Of a DNA stretch of 64,000 bases, positions 1-11,900 are shown in pieces. The position numbers and the translations under genes are program-made. Source of the stretch: Atherinomorus stipes (lineage: Eukaryota; Chordata; Actinopteri; Atheriniformes; Atherinidae); NCBI GenBank assembly GCA_023101725.1, contig JALJCO010003433.1, positions 496,001 to 560,000 on the forward strand. The letters are read 5' to 3'. The first letter of the stretch is position 1. Each line of letters begins with the position of its first letter. The notes under the pieces were generated by a model that saw only the letters and a program-made list of their open reading frames with translations, had not been told where the DNA came from and did no database searches.

Positions 1-3000
1 GATAATGAGATATGCATCTACATACATAAACACATGCACACTCTTTCCTGTCATAAAGCAGAAAAAGGAGCTGGTGCATGCTTCACAGATCCACACAGGT
101 GCCCAAACAAAGGCTCCACATACACCTGCGACTGCATGTGGTGGCTGGGAATGGGGGGGTAGATGGGGTCATTTGTCAACGGCAGCAGCCGTGAGAGCGT
201 GAACGAGCGATGTGATTGGCGGGTTAGGTTGGAGGTTGCCCTGGTTTCCTTCTACTATCGGTGCAGCTGATCTGCTGCCGGCAATGGAAGGCCTGGGGAA
301 CACAGAGACGGTTCAACCACGCAGCCCAGACTCCCGCTCAGTGGTCAGAGTGAATTAGCTTTCTCTAAACTAGGGTAAGACCTCCTGAGCAGCCAGAATG
401 GAAGAGAGGAAGTCGAAGCGCAGACTTTTAACATGGTTTTTTTTCTTTTCTTTCTTCTTCTTTTTTTTTTTAAAGCCTCCAGAGATGTAAGTACACATGA
501 GCTAATGCTTAAACAGCAAGAGACTAAATAATGAATGAGCACAATAATCTGGGAGGGAGTCCGGGGAGAAGTATGACACGGAGAAAAGAAAGTTTTATGT
601 TTGTCCTTATAGCTTAAATTTTTCTTGCAATCATCCAAGCACAAAACATTTTTCTTGCTAAGTTTTTTATTTTATTTTTAAATGTACATATTTTACATCA
701 CTTTTGCAATCAAACTTTCAGTGAAAGCAAACACGCCTGAGGCCCTGCCTGCAAGACAGGATGGGAATCTCATTCAGCACACCCACGAGATCCAGCCACC
801 TGTTTCACTTGCTACAGGCACTGAGAGTTGATTTACTGTAAAACTGTTCCAGGTATATACTGTAAAGACTTATAAATGTACCTTCTCTGAAAACAGAGCG
901 AGCAGATTTTTCTTGGACATCCAGGTTTAACAAGTTAAAGCTGTTTCCATGTTCCGCTTGCAAAATGTAATCAACAACTGGAAGGCTTCTAAAGAAGCAC
1001 AAAATATGAGTTAAAAATGTAATCCGTTTTTTCCATTAGACATCACAGGAAGCATTGATGGCAAGAAATCTCCCACCAGAGCTTGAAACTTTGTTGCTTA
1101 TATATGCCAGAGTTAGTCAAATGAAGAAGCTGCATTTTGAAGACAGAAGTGAGCCTTATCATTATGTTAAACACTAAAGGTTAAAAGACAATTCAAAAGA
1201 AAGTAAATTATGAACAGTTGACTGACTTTTGTCTCTTTAGCTGTAAATGCTGCCATCCTTTGCTCTCACTGTTGGATTTCACCCACATGTGGCAGCTGGG
1301 AATCTCTCCAAGTCTTGCCAGCAAATCCCCACTTTAAGCTGGTGTAACTCAATCCTATACAAAGATACTGTAGGAAGATACAGCAGCAGGAACATGAAGA
1401 ATCCATAACTTGCTGGTGGGAAAAATAAAATCTAATTTATAATCCTCAAACACACCACTGTGAAGCTTTATGAGAGGAGATGATTGTTAACATGTGTTAT
1501 TTGGCAGACCAAAGCAGTGTTAATAGCAAGTGTGTGGTTTTATAGTTTGGGAGTTTCAATTCTGGCAATGTTAGTGGCAAAATGTCACACAGTCTTGATC
1601 TGAAGGGGACTTACGCTCCTACAACACCACCTAATCATATCATGCATTCCACATCTGCAATACAATGCATGATACTTAACGCTGGACACTCCAGAGCTCA
1701 TAAATAAAACAGAGGTAAACGTCATCGCTGTAAGCAGCGGAGCCCCATATGTATGCAGGAATGTGAAGTGTGGGTGTGGCCGCTGCTTGGCCGGCTGGGG
1801 TTCATAAACATTATGACCAGTTCAGGGAGAGGGCAGAGGAAGGGCAGTTGGCCGGGTACAGTGGAAGACCCACGAGATACATCCAAATGTCGTAGAGCTT
1901 CCCTCTCCACCCAAGCCCTCTGGGGAAAACAAAAGGGGAAATATGTCCACGTTCCCCGATGACGAGGGCTACAGCACGGATATGGCAGGGTCACACAGAG
2001 GGAGAGGGGGTTGCAGAAGGCCGGAGGGGGAGGAGGACAACTGAGGATGCAGATGTGTGGTGCGGTGTAGAGAAGAGGCACGATGGGAGGAAATACAACA
2101 AGCTATTGTTTGGAGAAAAGGACCAGAAGTGGAGCCACGAGAGAGGCAGCTGAGGATTATTCACCAGAGTTTACATACACACACACATGCACACACTAAC
2201 GCCAGTCAGACATTCTGAACTGGTCACCTGATTCTGATGGGTAAAGGTCACCACACTTTTGTGGAAAGGATGCTTCTAATGTTGATGTGACATTACCTGG
2301 AAACATGAAACAATGGAGGACCAAAAGGGAAGAGAATGACGACCCATCAACCTTCGCTACAAAGCTCGACAGGATATTTGCAGTGTCAAACTTTTACATA
2401 ATCTGCCTGAAGTAAATGTGACCAGCAGCAAAGTTGTGTTCTTGTTTTCCTAATAATTTTTACGCCAACTTCACCTGACACTTCACATCAGGAAATATAT
2501 TAGCTTTAAAAACCCTCCACAAAATTTAGATTTGTCATTAGATAACAAAATCAATCTTAAAAGTATTAAAAGTTCAGTATATTTTGTTTCAGCTTTATAT
2601 AAGATGGCTTGCTTTTTAACTGGGGATCTACTGTATGGATTGGACTATTTCCTGGCTCAGCACAGTTACTTCAATAACTAATTTTTAGAGACAAACTAGC
2701 AAATTACCAAAGGATCTAATTATCTTTTAACATCTCTTACTATAATTTATTTAATACTATTTTTTTCAGTCACTGAAAATCAAAACTACAAAGCAAATCT
2801 TCATTTTTCTTTTCTTTTAAACATTTTTTATACGCTATAAACCAGTTTATTTTTGCTTATCTGTATCCTTAAGGAATTTTTTGTGGATAAGAGTACCAGG
2901 AATAGAGGCGACTGGATAACTTTAAAGCTCTGGGGAAAAAAGCCAAGTAGACTTTCAATTTCAGCATATCATCAGCGAAAAAATATTACTTTCAATTACA

Positions 3001-5710
3001 CAATATTCGGAAACAACCTGGTCTCAACAGAATAATGATAAGGACGATATCATTAAATTACATTTTTTAATTAATGCATAACAGATAATCTGTTTAACTA
3101 CCAAGTTACAGGCGCTCGTGGGGACAGAAATTGTGATAAATATTAAAGCACATAAAAGAAGCCAAATTATTTTCCAATAGCGATTATATCAGTGGATTAT
3201 ATTATCTCTAAAATAAACAGGTCAGCCATAAAACAGAGACAGGATAAATCCCTCAAGCATTTACTAGAAAGCTGTCTAAGGCTGAGATAAGAAGTTGTAG
3301 ATCTCAGCCTCCAATAAGAATCACACTCCTTTTTAATCATAATAATCAAAGAACCTTGCAACCAGGGGTGAAAACCAAACATCTGTCTGTCCTCTCCATT
3401 AAATACTCCTCCTATTTAATCTCATGTATGTGCTCGCTATTTTATCTTCACCCACCATAAACAGATATAGAAGGAATGCAGTGTATGCTCAGACTTGTCA
3501 GGCACACAAACTCCCTACTTTTTTAGTTGGATATACAAAGTAGTAATAACACCATCAGCTGCTCAGTCTTGAAATGTCACCACAAAGGTAACATCTTTGT
3601 GGCTAAATAGGGTGTTTGCTGAAGTTGTGGGCAGGGATGAGTTGCAACAAAGTTCTTGTGCTTACTTGTAATTATGGTTTCATAACATTGCAAAACAGGC
3701 ATTTCAAATTTGTTTCATTTTAAAATACTTAGAAAAGAGAGATACATTCTTGGAAAGCTATGATACCAAAACCAGGAATTTAGGAATTATAACTGTGGAA
3801 AAAATAGTGGCGGTGTTTTTTAAAACATGTGATACTTGAAAGTCAAATGAATAGTCTGACACAACTTCTACGCAAACACAAGAACAAGAGTACTATTATT
3901 GATGATGGTTATCACTTAAGAGCTGGGTTTAAAGGGTAAAAACAGGAATGGAAGTAACTGAAAACTGTTTTCTTTTCCAGAAAAATTCTGGAAATTATGC
4001 AAGAATAAATTTCCAGACAGATCTGAAGATTATGTCTGGTAAGAGAGACTTATAATGGGAAATTTTTTGATTGATAAAAGACTTCAGCATTTCATTAAAA
4101 TATAATTTAACATTTGCCTTGCCATGAATATGTGAAGGAATACATTTAATAAGAAAGGTTGCCTGCAATTTCCTTCATATTATTAAAACAGCACAAGCAG
4201 GCTTGTTCTCCTACCCCCCTTCACTCTCCAGCCCTGTCACAGCAGACACCTTTGATCTGTGTAATCAGTAAACATCAGGAACAATTTTGACAGACTCCTG
4301 GGTGGAACATCCTCCCGACACTCACAGCATCTAGCACCGTGTGAGCCATGAAGTCCTGCGATGCAGGAAGCCGAAGCCAATCTCTCACATCTGATTCAGA
4401 AAAGGCACCGCCGCCATGAACAACAAAGCTGGAAATGTCACCAGAGCATGTGCTGAAAAGCATCCTGTATGATAATTATTTACACATGGAAAGAATCCAG
4501 AAGTGACTGCTCAGCAAAATGTTTTTTTGTCACAGCCTCAGCAATGTGCTTTTACAGTGCTGATGTCCAGACAGCTGGCGAGCAACGACTGGCAGCCTGC
4601 CCTGAGAAACAAGAGGTGCTGCCTCAACTAAACCAGCACGGAAACAATGTCTTGAACCACATTTCCACAGCATTCCTCCTATAGCAAATATATTCTGCAC
4701 AGAAACCTTTTGCAACATGTGTGTTCACAAGGGTGAGTGACATCAACGGGATGATATGATGAAGGCAAACATTTGGGATTCCTCTGTAGACCACCAGTCC
4801 CACAGCTATGGGCCTGTTACCAATTGCTCAGCTGTGCACAAATGACTTACTTCTACAAATCCGTTCATTTTGTCTGCTAATGTCAAGGGGATACAAGCAC
4901 CTGCGCTGGCAGGCACCCAGAGCTCTTTGTCATTTTTTGTCTCCAGCGAGAGTAAGGCCAGGTTTCATTACGTGCTGAACCATTTACACCCACAGACTGT
5001 CCCAAATGCAGAGGATCCCTTTCTAGGTCCCCTGCACAAGAAAAGATAGCAGAGGGAACAATTTCTTTTGGCAAATGCTCTTCTGTTCTCTCCAGCTGGC
5101 CTGCCTGTGTAAACACAGCAAAATCAAATGCTCTTAGGCTCAATGCATCCCACCCCAAAACAGGTGCCTTTTCTCCCTCAGTCCCCATCTTTCTCCCACC
5201 CACTCACTCTGAACTTTGACCTCACAGCCCAGGTGGCAGGTGTGCTAGCATTACTGCAGTCCTGGTAAGAGAAAAACACTGAGCCATATCTCACATTAAT
5301 GAAGAGTGGGAGCTTTTCCAACAACCATAAGTCATGTAGACAAAAAATGTATAAACAGGAGGCACAGAGAGGGAATTATTCCAGCTTGGGGAACATTAAA
5401 GGGTGTTTTCCCTGCAAAATTCTTTTTCATAGCATGATTTAATACTAAATCCAGTTTTGCGGCTGCTAACTACAAGCCGAGTTCAGTGCAGAGTCACAGG
5501 GCTGCCGCATGCTGAGATAAACTGATTATCTGTGGTTTTCACTTTAGGATTACAATATTTATTTATACTTCCCTATTATGGAACTCACCCATATCAAAAG
5601 CCATGATGAATTCATTATCAGTCAGTTTTTACTAAATTATATCAACATTTGAAATACATTATTTTTTATGGGTTATGCGGTCCCTATCTGCATGTGTCAT
5701 GGGTTTGTAC
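1..5710 (-). other. vat1: vat1 intron 2, incomplete
   Basis: This is AT-rich non-coding sequence between vat1 exon 2 and the left edge. Many short open frames occur (longest about 119 codons, 1722-2081 minus), but none resembles a known protein or has a convincing exon boundary. The two-strand open frames at 4275-4720 and 4883-5203 were read and not recognised. A short pyrimidine run is at 438-472. Otherwise I see no repeat or RNA gene. Confidence 0.6.
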
Positions 5711-5918
5711 CTGCAGCGGCGTGGACGAGGACACTCTGGTTGGGTCGCAGGTTTCCAAAGTCAAACAGCATCATATACGCAGTGATGTAGTTGACAGGGA
5801 GGGCTGCTGCCTCCTCAAAGCTCATCCCCTCAGGGATGAGGAAGGTGTGGCTGGCTGGCACCACTGCCACCTCCTGCCAGAGCCCAAAGCGGTTGAGGAC
5901 CATCACCTTATCACCAAC
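5711..5918 (-). CDS. vat1: vat1 coding exon 2 (residues 143-211, codon 212 split)
   Basis: The exon is 208 bases. It starts after a clear acceptor (tttttgtttcag|GTTGGTGAT) and ends at the donor GCAG|GTACAAAC. It encodes VGDKVMVLNRFGLWQEV at its start, then the FEEAAALPVNYITAYMMLFD segment, and ends in VLVHAAAG. That last stretch is the strand leading into the glycine-rich dinucleotide-binding turn of this reductase family; the remainder of the turn (family pattern AxxGxxG) lies in the next exon, outside the window. No stop codon or frameshift is present, so the gene looks intact here. Confidence 0.94.
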
Positions 5919-8900
5919 CTGAAACAAAAAGTGAAAGGAGACATGGGCTGGATGAAAAAAGAGACTAGAGAGGCAAAAAAAAAGGGGAAACTATCAATAA
6001 ATGGTTGTAAAATATAATTTAAGAAAGAACATTGCAGCATCCAGCTTTAATGAACACATCTGTATCATTGATGGGTGATGCTGATTACGCAACTGTTGAG
6101 TTTATTCTATAAAGAGCTACATTTGACACATGACAAGCTGGGAAGTTTGGGAGGTAATTCCATACAAAGCATTGGAAAGCCAGCAAGATTTTGTCCAAAC
6201 AACTGAAAATGGAATGAGCCGTATTAGATTCAAACTAAATAAGACAAACTGAGCCCGAATCTGCTTTGTATATTCATGTGTGCAGCTCAGCACTTTATCC
6301 ACTGTACAATGTCAGCGTTTTAACAATGTGGACAAGTGGGAGTCTTTTCCCTTCACAAGGATTCTGCTATAACTGATTGCTCAAGTATTTGCAGTGACAA
6401 ACTGGAGCCACTGGTATCCTGCCATCCGAACCTCATGGTTTCTGTGGTGCGGTGTGAATGATGCAAACCGTGTGGCAGGAACAGTAAGAATGAGTTTTAT
6501 TGTTTGGCTTACAACAACGGCAGACATGCAACCACCTCGTCCAACAAACCTCAAAGTGTTTACTCTAAACAGTGTAAGCAAACAAAGCGGTAACCACACA
6601 GGAGAGTAAGAATAGCTGGAAGAATCATGGAAAAAAAAAAGGAGGACGTGATGTTTGCTTGATTCCTATGTAAATGTGAGCAGGAAGACAGTTCATAAAA
6701 GCAATAATGAAAATACACCCTGAAGGTGCGAAACTTTCTTTTAATTAGATGTAATTAGCATTTCTGAGTTTAGCCCTTTAACTTTCTGCATATTTCAACC
6801 TGCTGTGAATCCTGATCATCTTGTCCTCCGCTGCTCCCATCCTATCCTTATCAAAGCAGGATCCTCCGATACACAACTGTCTCTTTCCAGAAGAATGAGC
6901 CATGATATAAACTTCCCCCCAGCCCCCCAACCAACCAATCAGAAGAACTCACTCGAGGGACACAGGAAACAGAGACGACGGCGGCATTATAACTCTCTTC
7001 CTGTTTTCTTCCTCCCCCTTATCCAACCCTCCCAACATAGCCGTCCCTCCCGCCCTGTTTCCATTCTCCTCACTTTTTCTCTTCCCTTCTTTCTCTTTCA
7101 CTTCCTGACTCCTTTTCCTCTTACAACTTTAGAACGTCTTCCTTCCCCTTCTCCAGTCCCCTGGTCTCATCCTGTCAGCGTTTGCCTTCTTTGACGCTCC
7201 CTCTTTCATCCCCTGCTCCTCACTCTCTCTTTGTTGTCCCTTTTCTCCTCTCCCTTGTGAGGAGTGTCCCCTATCCCCCCTTCCTCATCAGCGAAGCAGG
7301 ACAATGGGGCCCATCTTCTCCCCTGGCTTCTCTCCACTCATCAGCGTCCCTGCCAGATTCTTCCCCATGGCTGAGCATAAGACAAGCTCTCTCCTCCTGG
7401 GAACAAACCCTCTCCACCCGGGCCTCTCTAATGGTCTGGAGGGAGCCATGCGTCTCGCTGTCTATCCATTCCAATTAGAGACGTCTCTGTCTCTCTTTTC
7501 ATGCCCTCATCTTTCCGTCTGAGGCCGAGTCATTTGGTTTATTTCAAACTACACTTTCACTTTTCTGCTGTAGGTTATCCCCCTCTTTTATTCATGCTGA
7601 CTCGCCCTCACACATCTCCATCTTTTTAGTCTTCTTTCCTTTATAGTGTCACAGTCTTCAAACTTATCAAGCTCACCGGTTTAATTGGGGGTACAGTTTG
7701 ATACAAATCAATACGCGGGGGAGTTCAGGAAACAAACATGACTCACACAGTCAAATGCATCTGCAGTTCTTCTTCAGTACCCATGTGAAGCATGCAAGTT
7801 ACCGTCAGTCACACAGATGCTGGGTACGAACACTCAAGGCCAAGTAAACAAGCCTTGTGACACTTGCGTTTCAACATCTTCACAGTGTGACACAAAAACA
7901 CGCAGGCACTTCTTACATTTCCTCTCTCAGCCTTCATGCGGCATCACAAACAGCCACAGTCAGGGTCAGGAGTGCGGGGGGGCGCCGAACAAAGGCACTT
8001 CCAGTTAACTGTATGTGAATGGACTTAATCGGATGGTGATTCAATTTTGGGGTATGCAGGCCTCCGAGTCAGCTGGCTTTGTGGCTGATGAACTCAGCAA
8101 AAAAGAAATATATATGGGAACAAGATGCAGTGCATCTGAGTCAGGTTTAAGAAAAAGATGAAAGGTGACACCCACACAGATCATATGGTTCCTGTAAAGG
8201 TAATGAAAAGGAAAGACGATAGCTCGTGGTGTCAGCTTAGGTGTTACTGCACTTTTACACAGATCAAGTACAGTAGAAGCCACACCCAGCTCGCATACAG
8301 CTAAATCTGTCATATCAGGACATACATGCAGGATAATTCTGTTTCCCCTCGAGGATCAATAGAGTGTCTTTGATTTGATTTAGATTTAACCATTCTTTAA
8401 AAAAAAAAAAAAAGTTTGTCCACCATATATTGCTGATTTCTTTAACTTTTTGTAGTGCAACTGCACTTAGCTACAAGTTACAGCTACAAGTATTATCTTC
8501 TTTATGAATAAGAACACAGACACTAGCTGGACATATCTAAGTTCTTTGAACAGTGGATTCTTAAAATTTGCACACACACTTAAAAAACGAAGAATATATA
8601 CAATGCTTACTACGTTTTTTCTTATAGTTTTTAGATGCTAAATGAATTATATAAGTCAGACTGGGAAAAAAAAGCCGTGCAGTCAGTATTTATAGTCCTT
8701 GTCAACAAAATAAGTATTAAATTTTTCACAGACACAATTTAAAAAAGGAGTTAAGATGTGAATGTAAATAAAAAACAATATCTACCCTTTTAACAACAGA
8801 ACATAGAAAACATTAAAAGTGGAAAGTGAAACAATTTTATTAAAATAAAAGAAGCTCCTCTTAAATTTGATGGCAGCAACACCTCAAAAAAGTTGGGACA

Positions 8901-11900
8901 AGGTCTGTAGCATCCCCTCATCTTTAACAGACTGAACTTCTGGGAACTGAGTTCAGTTGCTGGGACTTTGGGAGAAGACTGTTTTCTTCAGGCTTCCGTC
9001 TTTTTGGTTAGATTTTGCATTTCATGATGCATCAAATGTCTCCAGTTTGTGAAAGGTGGACTGCAGGTGGACTGATCCAACACCCAGACTGTTTCTAAGA
9101 GGCTGAACTGTGGTTTAGCATTGTCTTGCTGAAGTAAGCAACGTCTTTCCTGATAAATCCATCAGTAGCTTAAGCGGACATTCCAGATGCGCTAGTTGTC
9201 AGCTCTATCTGCACTAATGCACCAAATACCATCAGAGATGCAGGCTTTTGAACTGAGGACAAGCTAAATAGTCCCTCTCCTGCTTAGTCCAGTCCAGAGG
9301 ACAGCAAACCTAATTTTAAATTTGGATTAATCTGACTACACAATAGTTTCCCAAATTGCCTCTGTCTTTTGTAAATGCAGCATTTTGCACATTTTTGAAC
9401 CCTCTGTTTTTTACTTCTGAGACTCTGCCTCTCTAAGGTGCTCTTTTTATGCACAGTCATGGTTCTGACCTGTTGCCAGTTAATCTAATTACTTGCAACA
9501 CATTCTTTCAGCCGTTAATCTTTTTGGTACTAATTTTTTCCCCCCAGCTTTTTATCATCTCTAGCACAATTTTGAGATGTGTTGCCAATCCAAGATGAGC
9601 CAATGTTTTTTTCATGAAATATTGATGTCTCACATTGAACAAATGATATTTTCTGTACTGTAATGTGAATGAATAAGTTGGATCCACTGGATAAATTTGG
9701 CAGAACAACCAAAATATATCTCCAAGTAAATGCAAATCACCATGTCATTTTGTTTATTTATTAAAATTATCTTTAAAAAAAAAAAAAATGGAGACCCAGC
9801 CTGACTTACAAAGATATAATACCCAGTGTCAACTGTTCATATCCCAGCAGATATCTGCGAAAGATTCACTGATTGTCCAATGACAGGAGGAGGATTCACA
9901 CGATTACATTGAGAAAAGACACTATAGATAGGGGCAGGGAAGGATTGATGGAGGAAATACCAGACTGACAATGCAGGCCAGAGGGAGGTAATTGAGAACA
10001 GATGGGTCAGATCCGTCCAAAACTCACCAAGGGAAAGTTTTAATTTTTTCTAAACCAGGCCTAGAGGGGGGGAAAAAGTGCTGATATTTGGCATCAGGGG
10101 AGCCTCGGTGTGATTTGTGATATTTCCGCTCTCGGCTCACTTACTCACTGTTACACTTTCCCCCACACTCCCTCTTTAGGTCATTTCGGGTGAGCTCATG
10201 ATAGTCTCATGTCACTCAGCTTTATTAAGCATCTTGAAAGTAAAAGTGGAGAAAAAAATGATATGAGGCATGCAAAGGGGAATAAACACATCAGCTGCAC
10301 TTACAACATAATCTTGTCAGGAGTTTTAATGGCAATAAAACTAAAAAAAAAAAACAAAACAGGGGGGTTCGACTGTAGTTCAAGTTTTAATATAGATAAC
10401 TATTATTTTAAAAGTTATGTAAATCTTTTGATTAAATACACAGCATCATAGGATCAACTTAAATCTCTTTAATTTACCACATTAAGTAGCATGGTCTCAT
10501 TAAGACAAAGCTATAAACAATCAAAAGTAGCTATGAATGAATATCCAGCATTTAAAAGCAAATCTGTATGTGTTTAAATCTATCATGGGAGCAAACACTC
10601 AGACACGCCCTTAATACATGTCTTTGTGTGCATATGTGCTTGTGAGGGGGATACAGAGACAGATAAAGCAGCAGTGAGTGAGCCTCCCAAAAATTCTCTG
10701 CTCAGGCTCAGCACATTCCCTTCGAGTTAGCTGCCAAAAGATCCCAGAGATCTCCATCCATTAAGAAGATTGGCTCTTAATTCTATAAGCAAAAGCCTGC
10801 AAGTGGATGTGGGAGTGTGATGACAGGCTGTGTGTGTATGCATCTGTGTGTCTGTGTGTTTTGTGACCTTTAAATCCAATCAACATCACCGACAATGTGG
10901 AAAGAGGCAATAAAGTAACCTGGAAACACAAGGGTCTTAACCTTCTATGATGTCTGGCTGCTGTTTGCTGACCCATCATTTAATTTATCCTGCACAGATT
11001 TCCCCATCCATCTACTGTATAATTTGCACTTTACAGGCACATGTGCCACTCCCAACCAGATACACTGATGGTGCTCTTGAATCAAATTGTGTTCTGCTTG
11101 GTGTTATCCACAGATATTTATTGGCTGATTTGAGAAAAAATATCTGGTCTTGCCAGCAAACAAACGTGAGTCATCACTGTGTGTAGCGTTTGGGTTTTAG
11201 TTAAATTGCCAATCAAAAAGGCGTTACCGTGGTGATGCCATGCTACCAGGAGACAGGCATATACTGTAGGCTTGTGACTCATCATGTAATCTGAGAAAGA
11301 CACTTATAATCCTCTTGCAATCACAGCATCCTTACATCCGTTTGAACATTAAAGAAGGGTCTTACTCTTGGCTTCATTGTCTGAGACTGCACTAGTTTGA
11401 ACTTTAATTATGATTCACTAATGATTGTAAATGATTTCTGAACTTGACAGTGGCTAACGTGCTGATTCTTCACAAATACAATCCCACTGCTTAAACCACA
11501 CTGTCTGTTGCGTCGCGCCTCGCCCTTTCCACGCGGTGCGTCTGTGTGCTACCGTCGCTCCCGGTAACAAAAGGCGTCGGTGAATGTGGGCTCCGCCACC
11601 GGTGTCAAGTTAAATTAATCACCATGGCTTCTTTCCAAATTATTTCTCCATAAGATAAAAGTCTGGAATCAGTTTGATTATTTTCAAAAGCAAATTTGTG
11701 CTGGATAACAATTGATGCCAATGGTTAGGCTTTTTTCTTTCTTTCTTTCTTTCTTTCTTTCTTTATTAACTGAAAACCATTACATTTTCAGTTAAATCGG
11801 GAGATAAGGGTGCACTTCTACACGATTCTTCATACACTGATAACATTCCATAATGGGGTAAAATTTGGGCAGTTGATAATATTCCGTGTTTTCACCGTTT

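Noticed and set aside
4275..5203. Minus-strand frames that might be vat1 exon 3
   Set aside because: None shows the expected VAT1 sequence after the glycine-rich turn, and no matching acceptor starting in the right phase was found.
6805..7478. Proline- and serine-rich plus-strand frames
   Set aside because: They follow from the C/T-rich tract, which contains few stop codons.
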